Assembly (NCBI GenBank): GCA_008638375.1
Contig: CM018052.1
Location: 12,190,506 to 12,254,505 of the forward strand
Direction of reading: 5' to 3'
Origin: Nyssa sinensis
Lineage: Eukaryota > Streptophyta > Magnoliopsida > Cornales > Nyssaceae
Length of the DNA: 64,000 nt
Part shown: in pieces, positions 35,171-47,599 of the stretch
How the letters are laid out: every line of letters begins with the position of its first letter
Numbering within the stretch: position 1 is the first letter of the stretch
Program-made: the position numbers and the translations under genes
Notes under the pieces: model-generated
Seen by the model: only the letters and a program-made list of their open reading frames with translations
Databases searched by the model: none
What the model was told of the DNA's origin: nothing

Positions 35171-38100
35171 GCTGGGCCATCTGTAGTCCGAGGTACATTT
35201 CTTATGTTCAGTTCATGGGCTAGCGTGTTGATAGACTCAGGTGCATCACATTCATTCATATCCACTGTATTTGCCATGTCATTGGGGTTGACTATAGATC
35301 GGTTGGATTCACCGCTACGTGTTGATACCCCTGTTGGGGGTAGTGTGACATTGACCAGGATCTGTAGGGGTTGTTCACTTGAGATAGCCGATCGTACTCT
35401 CTGTTTTGACTTTATTGTGCTTGATATGACTGGCTTCGATGTTATTTTGGGTATGGATTGGCTGTTTACTTTTCGGGCTAGTATCGATTGTTACAGGGGG
35501 AGAGTTACGGTGTGCACCCCTGAAGAGGATTGTTTTTATTTCACGGGAGACCGTGGGGATTTCCTGGTACCACCCTTGTACGACTCTAGGAGTTGGGGAG
35601 CCCATAGCTATATGCTAGCTAGTTTGATTGCAGGGGATAGTGAGGCTACAGGGGTTGTGTTACCACAGGTAGTAGACGAGTTTCCTGATGTTTTTTCTGA
35701 CAGCTTGACTAGTTTGCCACCGAGGCGGGAGGTAGAGTTTACCATAGAGCTTATCCCCGGTACTGTACCCATTTCTATCCCACCGTATTGCATGGCTCCC
35801 GCAGAGTTGAGAGAGCTGAAGGAGCAGCTGACTGACCTACTGGGTAGGGGATTTATCCATCCTAGCACTTCTCCTTGGGGTGCCTCAGCACTCTTTGCGA
35901 AGAAGAAGGACGGGACATTGCGGTTATGTGTGGACTACCAGAGGCTGAACCGGGTGACTATTAAGAACAAGTACCCGTTACCCAGGATCGATGACTTGTT
36001 TGATCAGTTGAGAGGTTCGAGATGCTTCTCGAAGATTGATCTTCGATCGGGGTATCACCAGTTGAGGGTGCGAGAGGAGGACATAGCGGAGACAGCTTTC
36101 CGCACTCGCTATGGTCACTATGAGTTCGTGGTGATGCCATTTGGTGTGACGAATGCCCCAGCGGCATTCATGGACTTAATGCACTGTATTTTTGGCCAGT
36201 ACATAGATCAGTTCGTAGTGGTGTTTGTGGATGATATTTTGATTTACTCACCTTCTGAGGATGAGCATGCCTTCCACCTACGGACTGTGTTACAGATCTT
36301 GAGAGAGCACAGGCTATTTGCCAAGCTCTCGAAGTGAGAGTTCTGGCTTCAGGAGGTACAGTTCTTGGGCCATGTTGTGTCTGGGAGTGGAGTATCTGTT
36401 GACCCTTCTAAGATTGACTCTGTTATGAGCTGGGAGAGGCCGAAGAATGTGTTTGATATACGGAGTTTCTTGGGGTTAGCAGGGTACTACCGCCGTTTTG
36501 TGGAGGGATTTTCTCGCCTTGCAGCGCCGATGACCCGTCTGACGCGCAAGGGCATCAGGTTTCAGTGGACCGACGACTGTGAGCAGTCATTTCAGGAGCT
36601 GAAGAGGAGACTGACTTCAGCTCCCGTCCTGATTATCCCTGAGGGAGGCCTGGGTTATACTGTGTACTGTGATGCTTCTCGAGAGGGATTGGGTTGTGTA
36701 CTGATGTAGGAAGGCAGGGTAGTAGCTTATGGTTCTTGCCAGTTGAAGAGCCATGAGAAGAACTACCCCACCCACGATTTAGAGTTAGCTGCCGTCATCT
36801 TTGCACTGAAGAGTTGGTGACACTATTTATATAGGGTGAGATTTGAGGTGTTCTCGGACCACAAGAGCCTCAGGTATATTTTTACACAGAAGGATCTGAA
36901 CCTTCGATAGAGGAGATGGATGGAGTATCTAGAGGATTACGACTTTGACCTTCAGTACCATCTTGGGAAGGCCAACGTCGTAGCTGATGCACTCAGTCGG
37001 AGGCCGAGGAGCACCTTAGCCAGCTTAGCCATTAGAGAGTGGGAGATGATGGGAGCTATTGGGGAGTTTGACTTAGAGCTTACCGAGTTTGAGGGACACG
37101 CCACTCTATTCAGCTTATGTGTACAGCCTACCCTTCTGACCAGAGTCATAGAGGCACAGTTGTAGGATACTGAGGCCGAGTAGATTAGAGCACGGATTGC
37201 TAGCCCTGAGGGATTTGAGGGATGGGCAGTCCATTCTGACCTTGGCTTGAGATACAGGGGTAGAGTCTTCGTTCCCGGATCTCTTAGGACTGATGTCCTT
37301 AGGGATTTCCATCATTCACGCCTAACGGTGCACCCAAGGGGCACCAAGATGTATCATGATCTGCGCCATCAGTATTGGTGGACTGGGATGAAGGCGGATG
37401 TGGCATAGTTTATGGCTAGGTGTCTTACGTGCCAGCAGGTGAAGGCTGAGCACCAGAGGCCTGGAGGTTTGCTACAGCCGTTACCAGTAGCCGAGTGGAA
37501 GTGGGAGCATGTTACCATGGATTTTGTGATGGGTCTTCTGAAGTCGCCTAAGGGCCATGATGCGGTTTGGCTTATTGTGGACAGACTGACGAAGTCTGCC
37601 CATTTCTTATCGATCAGAGTGACCGACTCATCCGACGCCCTCAGTAGGTTGTACATTCGGGAGATAGTGCGACTACATGGGGTTTCGGTATCCATTGTTT
37701 CTGACAGAGACCCACGTTTCACTGCACAGTTCTGGCAGAGCTTCTAGACAGCCTTGGGGACCCAGCTGCAGTTTAGTACTGCCTTCCACCCACAGACGGA
37801 TGGCCAGTCAGAGCGCACTATTCAGATCTTGGAGGATATGCTCAGGGCCTGTGTCATGGACTTTAGAGGTAGTTGGGAGGATCACCTTGCCTTGGTCGAG
37901 TTTGCCTACAACAACAGCTACCAGTTCAGTATTGAGATGGCACCATTTGAGGCATTGTATGGTAGGCCGTGCCGTTCCCCGGTGTGTTGGACTGAGGTGG
38001 GAGAGACAGCTGCCTTGGGACCTGATATAGTCTGTGAGACCACGGACAAGATACTGGTGATCAGGCAGCGATTATTGACAGCTCAAAGTCGCCAGAGGAG

Positions 38101-38557
38101 TTATGCAGATAGGAGGCGGCGGCCCTTGTCATTTGAGGTGGGGGACCATGTGTTCCTCAAGGTATCTCCCATATGAGGTTTGAGGAGATTTGGGTGCGGT
38201 GGGAAGCTGTCGCCACGATTTATAGGCCCCTTTGAGATTCTTGGGAGAGTTGGTGAGGTGGCTTATAAGCTGGCATTACCACCGCAGCTATCAAGAGTCC
38301 ACGACGTCTTCCATGTATCTATGTTGAGGAAGTACCATCCCGACCCCTCCCATGTGTTAGATTGGGTAGATCTTCAGCTAGAGGGCGACACTTCTTATGA
38401 CCAGAGGCCCGTGGAGATATTGGACTCGAGAGACCAGGTTTTGTGAGGCAGGACCATCCCTTTGGTCAAGGTTCGTTGGAACCATCATGGGGTCGAGGAG
38501 GCTACTTGGGAGCGTGAGGCCGAGGTTCGAGTTAGGTACCCCGAGTTGTTTGGTTAG
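35171..38557 (+). pseudogene. pol region of element C (PR-RT-RNase H-integrase-chromodomain)
   Basis: Same reading frame as gag. Protease with LIDSGASHS (Asp codon 35234) and ILGMDWL; RT with [20 protein letters not shown] and catalytic VFVDD (about 36225); RNase H with [16 protein letters not shown] and FSDHKSL; integrase zinc domain from about 37310; catalytic core with TMDF, SDRDPRF and GQSERT, so the D,D,E triad is present; then GPFEILG and a tail ending EATWERE...RYPELF. Ten premature stops: TGA 36335, TAG 36707, TGA 36818, TAG 36908, TAG 37163, TAG 37181, TAG 37406, TAG 37745, TGA 38174, TGA 38444. No indel breaks the frame. Natural stop TAG 38555. Confidence 0.93.
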
Positions 38558-38588
38558 TGATGTATTTTCTTTTGTTTTATGTTATTTT

Positions 38589-38607
38589 AAATTTCGGGAC
38601 GAAATTT
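38589..38607 (+). other. Pre-PPT hairpin of element C
   Basis: AAATTTCG, loop GGA, CGAAATTT: perfect 8-bp stem 32 bp after the pol stop. Confidence 0.75.
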
Positions 38608-38613
38608 CTGTAA

Positions 38614-38624
38614 CGAGGGAAGGA
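38614..38624 (+). other. Polypurine tract of element C
   Basis: CGAGGGAAGGA-type purine run directly before the 3' LTR start at 38625. Confidence 0.8.
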
Positions 38625-41600
38625 TGTAATGACATGGAAATTTTTTTTTTTTTTATTATTATCATTATTATTATTATTATTGTTAATATTAAAATGTATA
38701 TTAATATTATTATTAAAATGCATGGGTGTATGTATATGTAACATGTATGTATGTGTGGGATATTTGAGATATGTATATGTGTAGACTAATGTATATACAT
38801 GTGTATGTGAATATGTATATGTATATATATATATATATATGGCAGTGCATGGGTGCCCTGGGAAGGCGCAACAGACCATGGGTGAGTGTGTGAGGCGTCG
38901 GTGGAGTGTGTGTGTGTCTAGTGTGTGTGTGTGATGATTGATATATATATATATAGGTGTATAGGGCAGCTTTGCATTAAATGCAAAGCTGCATGGGGGG
39001 AAGGAAACAGGGTGGCTGAGCAGGGTGAGAGAAGTCAAGGAAAGGGGCTGTGGTGTGAGAGACGTGTGGGAGTGGAAGTGTTGGGCTATATTGTTGGTCT
39101 CGGTTGGGAGAAGATAAGGAAAGAAAAGCAGAAGCGAGAGAGAGAAAGAGAGTTCTGGAAGGGAGTCTTGGAGCTTGAATCAAGCTTGGAACCAGAGGGT
39201 GAAAGAGGTGCACGGCTAGAGAGAGAAACCCAAGAAAACCGTAAGTGACCATCCTGTTTTGATTTTTTTAAAAGCATGATAATTACTTTAATGTATATGA
39301 TCTTAGAGAGCATGTTGTAGGGTTTATTTTGCAAAAAAAATGAAAGAAAATGGTTAGGAAATGAGATAGAAAACGTGAGTTGCAGGTCTCGGGTATAAGA
39401 AGTGGGTCTTGTCATTTTATGTGAAAAACTTGGTTTAAATGATGGGGAACGAACCCTAGGAGGTGCAGAAACCATTTGGGATTAAAATGGAGGTTAAACC
39501 AGGACCGAACAGTCACAAAAATGAAGGGGAAAGAGTCGGCCGGAAGTTTGACCGAGGGGTTGACCCTCTATTTCGTGAAGATCTGGTGACTTGAACCCAA
39601 AACCGATCCTAGATATGGAATCCTTGGGAGAAAACGGAGAGAATCACATTTTTAAAAACTGAAAATCTCGCCAGAGACCAGTCGCCGGAGCTGGAGAAGG
39701 CGCCGGAACCCTACCGGAGGCTCACCGGGAAAACAGGGAAGAAGGGGGGACTGTTCAGGTCCGGGTCCGGGTCCGGTACGGGTTCGGGCGGTTCACCCCT
39801 GCCACGTGTCGTTCAGTGGTTTTAAATTAAAAACTAAATGGGGCTGTTTGGTTACAAGGTTAAGAAATTAAAAGAATTTAAATTGAAACAGGAAAAGGGA
39901 TATCCTATCCCTGTTCTGGTATGATCCCTGTTTGGTTATCCGAATATGGGATAAGGGTTTTCAAAATTACCGGATTGCCCTTGGACTTTTTAGAAATTAA
40001 ACCTTGACCCAAAACTTTCAAAATTTACAAACTGACCCCCCAACTGTTGGTTATTATAGTTTGACCCTCATGAATAAAATATTAATAAATTATTAATTAA
40101 ATTAATTAATTAATTAGTTAATTAAATTGATTTAATTAATTAAATATTCTAAATTAATCTGGAGTCCAAATGGGACAAGTCATTAGTGTATTTTGACTAT
40201 CTCGACTATTCTGAGACCAATGGTGAGGTCCTTTTTACGAGACGGGGTCCCAAAAAATAAAAGACCCGTGGTAACCTTTAAAATTACCAAAATGCCCCTG
40301 AATTGAAGTGCAGTCAAACGAACTCCGAATTAAGTAAACAAATAGTGAAACTTTTTTATCTCGAACATTCCGGACTCAACCGTGGAGTCCGTATTGTGAA
40401 AAGAGGTCACGAAATGTGAGGACCAATGAAAAGTGCAAAATGACTATTTTGCCCTTTTTAACCCAGATGCCCGAATTGAGTTCTACGAAAACCTAAGCTT
40501 ATTTTTTTCGACGTCCTAGACTCAATGGCAGAGTTTAATTTAGCAGAATAGAAACCTATGAACTAAAAGACATAAAATTTGATGAATAGAATAAATTCAA
40601 ATGACAATAGACTGAGTTGTAATTTATGTTTTTAGGGACACTGACAGGACAGGAGGGGTGATCTGATCTCCTACATTTTCATTGACCAGTTCAGTTACGT
40701 ATCGTGCACGATCTTCTAGGGTTGAGACTAACCCGACAGGTATGGTGTTTTGCTAATGTTAGAAATGAAGTTAAGTTAGGAATGTTCTGTGAATGACTGG
40801 AATGACCTGTGTGTTTATGTGGAATGTGTTTACTTGATGATTGGAGTTGGTTATTCACATGCTTACATGTTACTTGTACTTTATGAAAATTTAGTGAATG
40901 ATGAACGTGAATCATGACATGTGTTTAAGTTGATTATATGAGATATGCTTACATGTGGAATCAGCTGGTGATTTATGTATTATTGTCTCGAGCATGCTAT
41001 ATTGTGGAAACCATGTTTCATTGAGATTGCATTGGCATATTGGCATATGATGAATCCTTTGAGAACATGGCGTGGGTTGAGCACGTGGTGCTTTGCATTA
41101 TGAGGGTGTAGATCCTGTGGTGAAAAACCCAAAATTAGCCATTGCATTGGTACTCCGTGCCATCGAGGAGTACCCGTAAACGAGACATGGGTGTGGCATA
41201 GAGTTGTGCATGGCTGTGTCACGCATACCATTCATATATTACTGCGATGCTTTGAATGTCATTTAGATATAAATGTACACTTTGCACATGGCACGCCTTA
41301 GCTTTATTTCTTGCATTAGCACTTCATTATACCAGCAGTTGAGCTGACCCATTCGTGGGCAACATTTTTCAGATGAGGATCCTCCAGCCACTTGAGACTC
41401 TATGATACCCTGATAGGGTGAAGCACGTGGTATATTGTTGGTCCATGGGACTTATATTTTGTAATGTAAGGGCTTAAGCCCGAATGACCCATGAACAATG
41501 TAGTTATGAGATGTACTTCATATTATTTTATGTATTGATGAGAATGGACGTTTGTTCAGTGGAGTTATTTACATTTGCCCTTTTATTTATTTTATTTTCT

Positions 41601-41646
41601 GTCTCCTCAGTCGCGCCTCGGGTTTGTAGAAATTCGGGGCGTGACA
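38625..41646 (+). repeat. 3' LTR of element C (3022 bp)
   Basis: Copy of 30246-33274. Differences are mainly transitions plus a longer TA run near 38820. The palindrome is at 38966-38992. Ends GGGGCGTGACA, followed by GATAG. Confidence 0.95.
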
Positions 41647-41651
41647 GATAG

Positions 41652-43560
41652 GCCATTTCACCAACCCTATCAAGGATCTCAAATGGCCCTATAAACCATG
41701 GCGATAGTTTCCCGCTTCGCCCGAATCTCCTCAATCCCCGTCGTAGGGCTACCTTGAGGAACACATGTCCCCCAACATCAAATGACAGAGGTCGTCACCT
41801 CTTGTCTGCATAACTCTTTTGGCGGCTCTGTCCTGTCAACAGATGCTGCCGAATCATCTGTATCTTCTCTATGGTCTCATGGACTTTGTTAGGCCCTAAA
41901 GTAGCCGTCTCCCCTACCTCGGTCCAACATATTGGTGAATAACACAGCCTGTCATACAACGCCTCTAAGAGGTGCCATCTCGATACTAGACTGATAGCTG
42001 TTGTTGTAGGCAAACTCTACTAGAGCAAGATGATCCTCCCAACTACCCCTAAAATCCATAACACACGCCCTAAGCATATCCTCAAGTATTTGGATAGTAC
42101 GCTCTGACTGACCTTCAGTCTGAGGATGGAAAACAGTACTAAATAGTAGCTGAGTCCCCAAGGCCGTCTGAAGACTCCACCAAAATCGTGCAGTGAAATG
42201 TGGATCTCGGTTTGTAACAATGGAAACAGGAATCCCATGTAGTCGTACTATCTCTCGGATATACAACCTACTAAGAACATCCACTGAATCAGTTGCTCTA
42301 ATAGGTAGGAAATGTGCTGACTTCGTCAACCTGTCAATAATAACCCAAACTGCATCGTGACCTCTAGGTGACCTCGAAAGACCCATCATAAAATCCATAG
42401 TAATAAACTCCCACTTCCACTTGACCATTGGAAATGGCTGTAATAAACCTCCAGGTCTCAGGTGCTCAGCTTTAACCTGCTGGCACGTGAGACATCTCAA
42501 TACAAACTGTACAACATCTGCCTTCATCCCCATCCACCAATGCTGGCGACGTAAATCATAGTACATCTTAGTGCCCCCTAGGTGCACTGCTAAACGTGAA
42601 TGATGGAAGTCTCTAAGAACATCAGCCCTAAGAGACTTCGGAACAAAGACTCTACCCATATACCTCAGACTAAGGTCAGAATGAACTGTCCATCCCTCAA
42701 AGCCCTTGATACTAGCAACTCATGCTTGAATCTGATCTACCTTTGTGTCCTGCAACTATGCCTCAATAACCCTGCTCAACAGTGTAGGCTGTGTAAACAA
42801 ATTGAATAGTGTGGCGTGTCCCTCAAACTTTACAAAGTCCAAGTCAAACTTACCAATATCTCCCATCATCTCCCATTCCCTAATAGCAATGCTAGCAATA
42901 GTGCTCCCAGTTTCCTACTAAGTGCATCTGGTATGACATTGGCCTTTCTAGGATGGTACTGAAGATCAAAGGCATAGTCCTCCATATAATCTATCCATCT
43001 CCTCTGCCGAAGGTTCAAGTCCTTCTGCGTGAAAATGTGCCTGAGGCTTTTGTGATTGGAGAACACCTCGAACCTCTCCCCATATAAGTAGTGTCACCAA
43101 CTCTTAAGTGTAAAGATGACGGCAGCTAACTCCAAATCATGTGTAGGATAGTTATGCTCATGATTCTTCAATTGACAAGAGCCATAAGCTACCACCCTAC
43201 CCTCCTACATCAATATACAACCTAGTCCCTCTCGCGATGCATTGCAGTAGACAGTATAGCCAATACCTCCTTCAAGTCATCATTCCACTCGAATCTAATG
43301 CCCTTGCGCGTCAGGCGAGTCATCGGTACGGCAATACGAGAAAATCCCTCTAAAAATCGACGGTAGTATCCGACCAATCCTAAGAAACTCGGGATCTCAA
43401 ACACATTCTTTGGCCTCTCCCAACTCATAATAGAGTCAATCTTAGAAGGATCCACGAATACCCCGTGAAATAAAAACTATCGCCCTTAGGAATACACACT
43501 GTCATTCTTCCCTTATAGCTATCTATACTCGCCCGAAAAGTAAACAACCAATCTATCTCC
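41652..43560 (-). pseudogene. pol pseudogene of element D (RT C-term, RNase H, integrase)
   Basis: Minus strand. At the 5' end a protease remnant (TVCIPKGD, SFYFTG, near 43500) is joined to the RT connection region ([20 protein letters not shown]), so the RT catalytic core is missing. RNase H is reduced to the FSNHKSL region, where Asp of the usual DHKSL is Asn. Integrase (about 42659-41965): HHCC zinc domain, TMDF, then VTNRDPHF, where the second catalytic Asp has become Asn, and GQSERT. A frameshift lies near 41965, and the frame ends at the GPFEIL region where C is inserted. Confidence 0.85.
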
Positions 43561-43850
43561 AATTACATGTTAAACAAAAATTTGAAATCATACTCAATAC
43601 AAACTTGACCTAACCATTCCATTCACAATTCATTCTCTATGTCAAACAACACGATCATTTATTTATTTATTTATTATTATTATTATATATATATATATTT
43701 TTCAATCTACTAATAATTCAACAATTTAATTCATCAAATTTTTTTTATTCTTTTTCAATCTACTAATAATTTAACAATCTAATTCATTAAAGGATGATTA
43801 AAGTCTTTTACCCTGTATCCAAGGTATATTTTATATACACTCCCACACAT
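43561..43850 (-). repeat. Block X of element D, AT-rich
   Basis: From about 43586 it matches block X of E (1718-1930), with added TTA repeats (43660-43695). The matching breaks near 43845-43858 ('cactcccacaca'), which is a proposed inversion breakpoint. Confidence 0.5.
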
Positions 43851-45590
43851 ACAAAGTAACGCCAAGCGTTTATTTATTTATTTTATTTTAATTTTTTATT
43901 ATTTATTTATTTATTTATTTATTCTTATTCATCTCGGCTTAAAAATTGGAAAAATTAGCTTGCAGCACTTTGGAAAAAAATTCAGAAAAAGGAAAAAATA
44001 GCTTGCAGCAAATACATTGTTGCTATAGTGCAACAGCAAACCAGCCCCTTAGCCATAGCCCCCGCGCCCCCCCGCGTGCGCGCCGTACGCCTGACAATGT
44101 GGTATTAGAGCTTGATAATGTGGTATCAGAGCTTAGGTTCGAATACTCAGGGACCATGGGATGTTGTTGAACACAATGGGACCACGGTATATGATTTGCA
44201 AATTTTCGTAAAAATTGTGCAATGTGTAGGTTCTGACAACTTAGGTTTTGAATACCTAGGGATAGTGGGAGAGGTTAGACCTCCGGTTAATTGGGTTGGT
44301 TTGGATTACATGATTATGTGTGTGTTTGTTGCTTTAGTATGTACAATTGTACAATGTGATTGTTTTCCTAATTGGATGGGGGTATGTGATGTGCTGGACT
44401 ATTGATCAACTGGGGCTAGATGCTTATATCTATGTAGTAGACCAAATGATTTATGAGATAGGCTATATGCTTAGGTATCTATAAGATAAGCTATTAGCCT
44501 GGATATCCATAGGATTGGTTGTGTGCCTAATTACCTATATGGTAAGTTGTAAGCTCATTTATGTATATGTATATTCTTATGATGGATTCTATACTTAAGT
44601 GTTTATGTGTTAGGCTATGTGTTAGTTGTTGATTGTTGCTTGTTGATTCTATATATGTATGCTAGGTTAACCCGATATTCATAGGTTACAGTATTACGAC
44701 TATGATATCTATACAGACTGGATTGGTCTCAAGTCTTGCATTACAGTTGGTAGATGGTACCCTATCAGCCAGTAACAAAAGGAGTTGTGATCCATGAAGG
44801 GTTATCACCTAGTTATATACAGGAAAAAGGTAAAAGATACCTAATAAGACGATTGAAGGCAGCAAGGAAAAGAAATTAACTAATGCGAACTTGCATGAGT
44901 ATGTACCAAATAGATGATGGAACCGTAAGACATATTTAGTATATACATGAAAAAAATAATAATAATAATTAATATCTATGGTATAATAAGTTTGTCATGG
45001 CTTGATTGGTTTATTGTATGTGTTAAGTATAAGATTTTTACTTAATGTATATATAAGGCATGTGGATAAAAATAAAGTATGTCTTATATCAATAGTGTTG
45101 ACGAAAGTGGAAACATATCATGTTTATGTATATGTAAATATATGTTTATTAGGTATGAATACCTCGAGATGAGTTGATTATATGGTTTGGTTACCGCCTA
45201 GGTACCTTGTAAGGATAAAACATGCGAGTTTACTTGTAATGTCTAAAATGCATCTGTTGTATGTTTTCTTTTCTTGATACATGTGATGAGAATATGGTGC
45301 TTAAGAGCATGGATTGCTAGAAATGTGTTAATTAGATGACATGTGTATTGCCTGGCTATTGCGTTGATAGAATATGTTGAATTATTTGATGTGTAAGACA
45401 TATAATACATATGTTGTTTTCATAACACCTAGGAGTTGGGTACATGTGTGCTTGCATGGTTATATTGCATTTTGAAGCATATCATTGGATAATGCATGAA
45501 ATTGAAAGCTTGAAAGCTTAAAAAGATGAAGATGGAAAAAAACTTTTAACAATATGTGGTATGAATGGAAATGAATTATACTACCTCAAG
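43851..45590 (+). other. Probably inverted block of element D (LTR end, primer site, leader)
   Basis: In plus orientation this stretch reads: LTR-like sequence (about 43925-44095, similar to the complement of 4920-5040 in E), a TGACA end, primer sites, then leader sequence matching the complement of E (block Y about 44270-45540 and the edge of block X). Turned around, it would restore a normal D order of 5' LTR, primer site, leader, block X, pol. It has no coding frame. Confidence 0.55.
44096..44130 (+). other. Duplicated primer binding site (tRNA-iMet)
   Basis: Two near-copies in tandem: AATGTGGTATTAGAGCTTGAT then AATGTGGTATCAGAGCTTAGG. The second is an exact tRNA-iMet complement; the first has one C-to-T change. 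Confidence 0.6.
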
Positions 45591-47599
45591 GTTTTTAACC
45601 CCCACTTTTTTTGCAGTTTTCTGACTTATTCATGGGCATTTTACACACCTAATAGCTTTTTTTAAATCACAAAATTTTGACATGGTCTCCTTTGCTTTCT
45701 AAGCATTTTCCACCTAATATTTTACAACAATTTGTATATACAAGCACATGTACATTCCACCCTCACTCGATGGCCACAAGTTTATGAAAATTGAACATAC
45801 ACCTATTGTTCTCAACATATACATGTGATGCACATTAAACAAAATACCCTATTTGTCATTTGGGTTTAAACTCTTACATTACAAAATGGCCCAAGGCCTA
45901 TAGTCCACCATTTTTCAAATTAAACACAAGTTATTTGGGCTTATACCCATACATACAAAATGTAGCCCTTAGGCCAAATATGCTTCAAAATCTATTTTTC
46001 CCTCCATGCTCCAATGACTTCATCAAGTCTAATGTGCTGGGAGTCTCATCTGTAATATGTAATCCCATATAGGGTAAGCATGACGGCCCAGTATGACATA
46101 ATGCTAATGTAAAAAACAAAGTTAAGGCGTGGCATGTGCAAAGTGTACATTTATAATATCTATGCTTTCCAATTCATCAATGCAATGCAATGGCAATATG
46201 CATGACTCACACATGCAACTCTATGCCCAACACATGTCTCATTTCACGATCCTTCCCCGTTGGATGCGCAAATACCATTTATATGTCTCGTTTCACGAGC
46301 ACGCTCCTGTTGGATTAGCGAGTACCAATCATTGGCCAAATTTTGAGTTTTTCACCACAGGATCTATACGTTCATAATGCATAGCACCAAAGTGCTCAAC
46401 ACACGCCATGTTCTAAAGATTTACTTATGCCAAGATGCCTTGATTTTTCTATGCAATTACAATGAGACATTTATCAAACACATGAGGTATACCTTAAATA
46501 ATGTATTATACATAAAGCAAACTATAACTTTTAAACCACAAAACTTTGTCTACATGAATTTAGCATATAATCCAATCAACTACACATATAATCATGTTAC
46601 ATGTTCACAATTTAAACAAATTTTCAAAGATTACACAAATACACAAAGTACCAATATATTAAGCAACCATAACTTTCAAACTACAAGACTTTGCCTACAT
46701 GAACATAAGCTATAATGAAATGAATTATACATATATTCAAGTTACATGTTCATCACTTCACCAAATTTTCAAAGAATACATAAGTACACAAAGTACCAAC
46801 CCTAGGTTTTCAAAAAAACTATATGCTATGTGGTTTTCTAACAAGTAAGCATGTAAGTCATACAATCAACATATAAAAACACTCATAAACTTAACCTTAT
46901 TCTTTACTTAGCAAAATATCATACCTAAAAGGGTTTTTCTTAACCCTAGGGAGTTGTACTCGCTGTGCAGCCAAACCAATTGGTAAGAACGTAGCCCTTG
47001 ATGTGGGGAACAACTTCTTAGAAGGGAGTCTTGTGCAATTCCAAGGCTAAAGATGAGTTTTGGAAGGTAGAAAGTTGGAAAAACTTAGGTTTTCTTCACC
47101 TTTTCCTTCGCGCACGACCTGCTATGTTTTCTCAGACCAATATTCTGTAATTTTAACACTAAAGAGTTCTATTTATAGTAAAGGGGCCAAGGGATGAAAA
47201 GACCCTTTTGCATTTAATGATTTCGGGATCCCGTTACACTACAACCCGTCTTGAAACATCTCAGTTCGACATTTTGTTTTCACCAAAATTCTTAAAATTA
47301 ATTTAAATGATATTTTTCTAAAAAAATTCACTTTTTCCTATGCGTGGGTGCGGCCGGGTCCACCCGGGATGCCCTTTTATGGTCCATTTTTCAAATTGTC
47401 TCTGATTAGGCTTAAATTCTCACAGGAGATGTATTTAACATTCTAAGCATATTTCCCTTCTATGGCATACTCAAAATATGCTTCTAAACATGACATATAT
47501 CTAAATGATGCATGTGTAGTACCCTATCGACAAACAGTGCATGAATAGTGCTCTACCGGCAAAAATAAAAAATTTACCCTGATTTTTCAGATCTCTACA
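45591..47599 (-). repeat. 5' LTR of element D (main part)
   Basis: Matches the left LTR pieces (7568-7947 and 28620-29894) and, less closely, 5100-7124 of E. On the minus strand it starts TGTAGAGATCTG at 47599. The other end of this LTR seems to lie in the inverted block at 43925-44095. Confidence 0.7.

Larger units (their letters stand above)
30246..41646 (+). mobile_element. Element C: full-length Tekay-like retrotransposon with stop-riddled gag-pol
   Basis: Complete plus-strand element, 11.4 kb: 5' LTR 30246-33274, primer site, leader, one gag-pol frame 33644-38557, hairpin and purine tract, 3' LTR 38625-41646, flanked by GATAG (30241-30245 and 41647-41651). It interrupts the integrase of D. 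The LTRs differ at only a small share of positions, so the insertion is young, yet the coding frame has 12 premature stops and no frameshift. Confidence 0.95.
7568..47599 (-). mobile_element. Element D: old Tekay-like host element, broken by B and C
   Basis: Minus-strand element whose pieces flank younger insertions: left (3') LTR 7568-7947 plus 28620-29894; interior 29895-30245 plus 41647 to about 43850; a probably inverted block about 43850-45590; right (5') LTR about 45590-47599. B interrupts the left LTR and C interrupts the integrase frame. The left LTR lacks its outer end, so no target duplication can be tested. Coding parts have frameshifts, lack gag and the RT core, and the integrase has lost a catalytic Asp. 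Confidence 0.7.
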
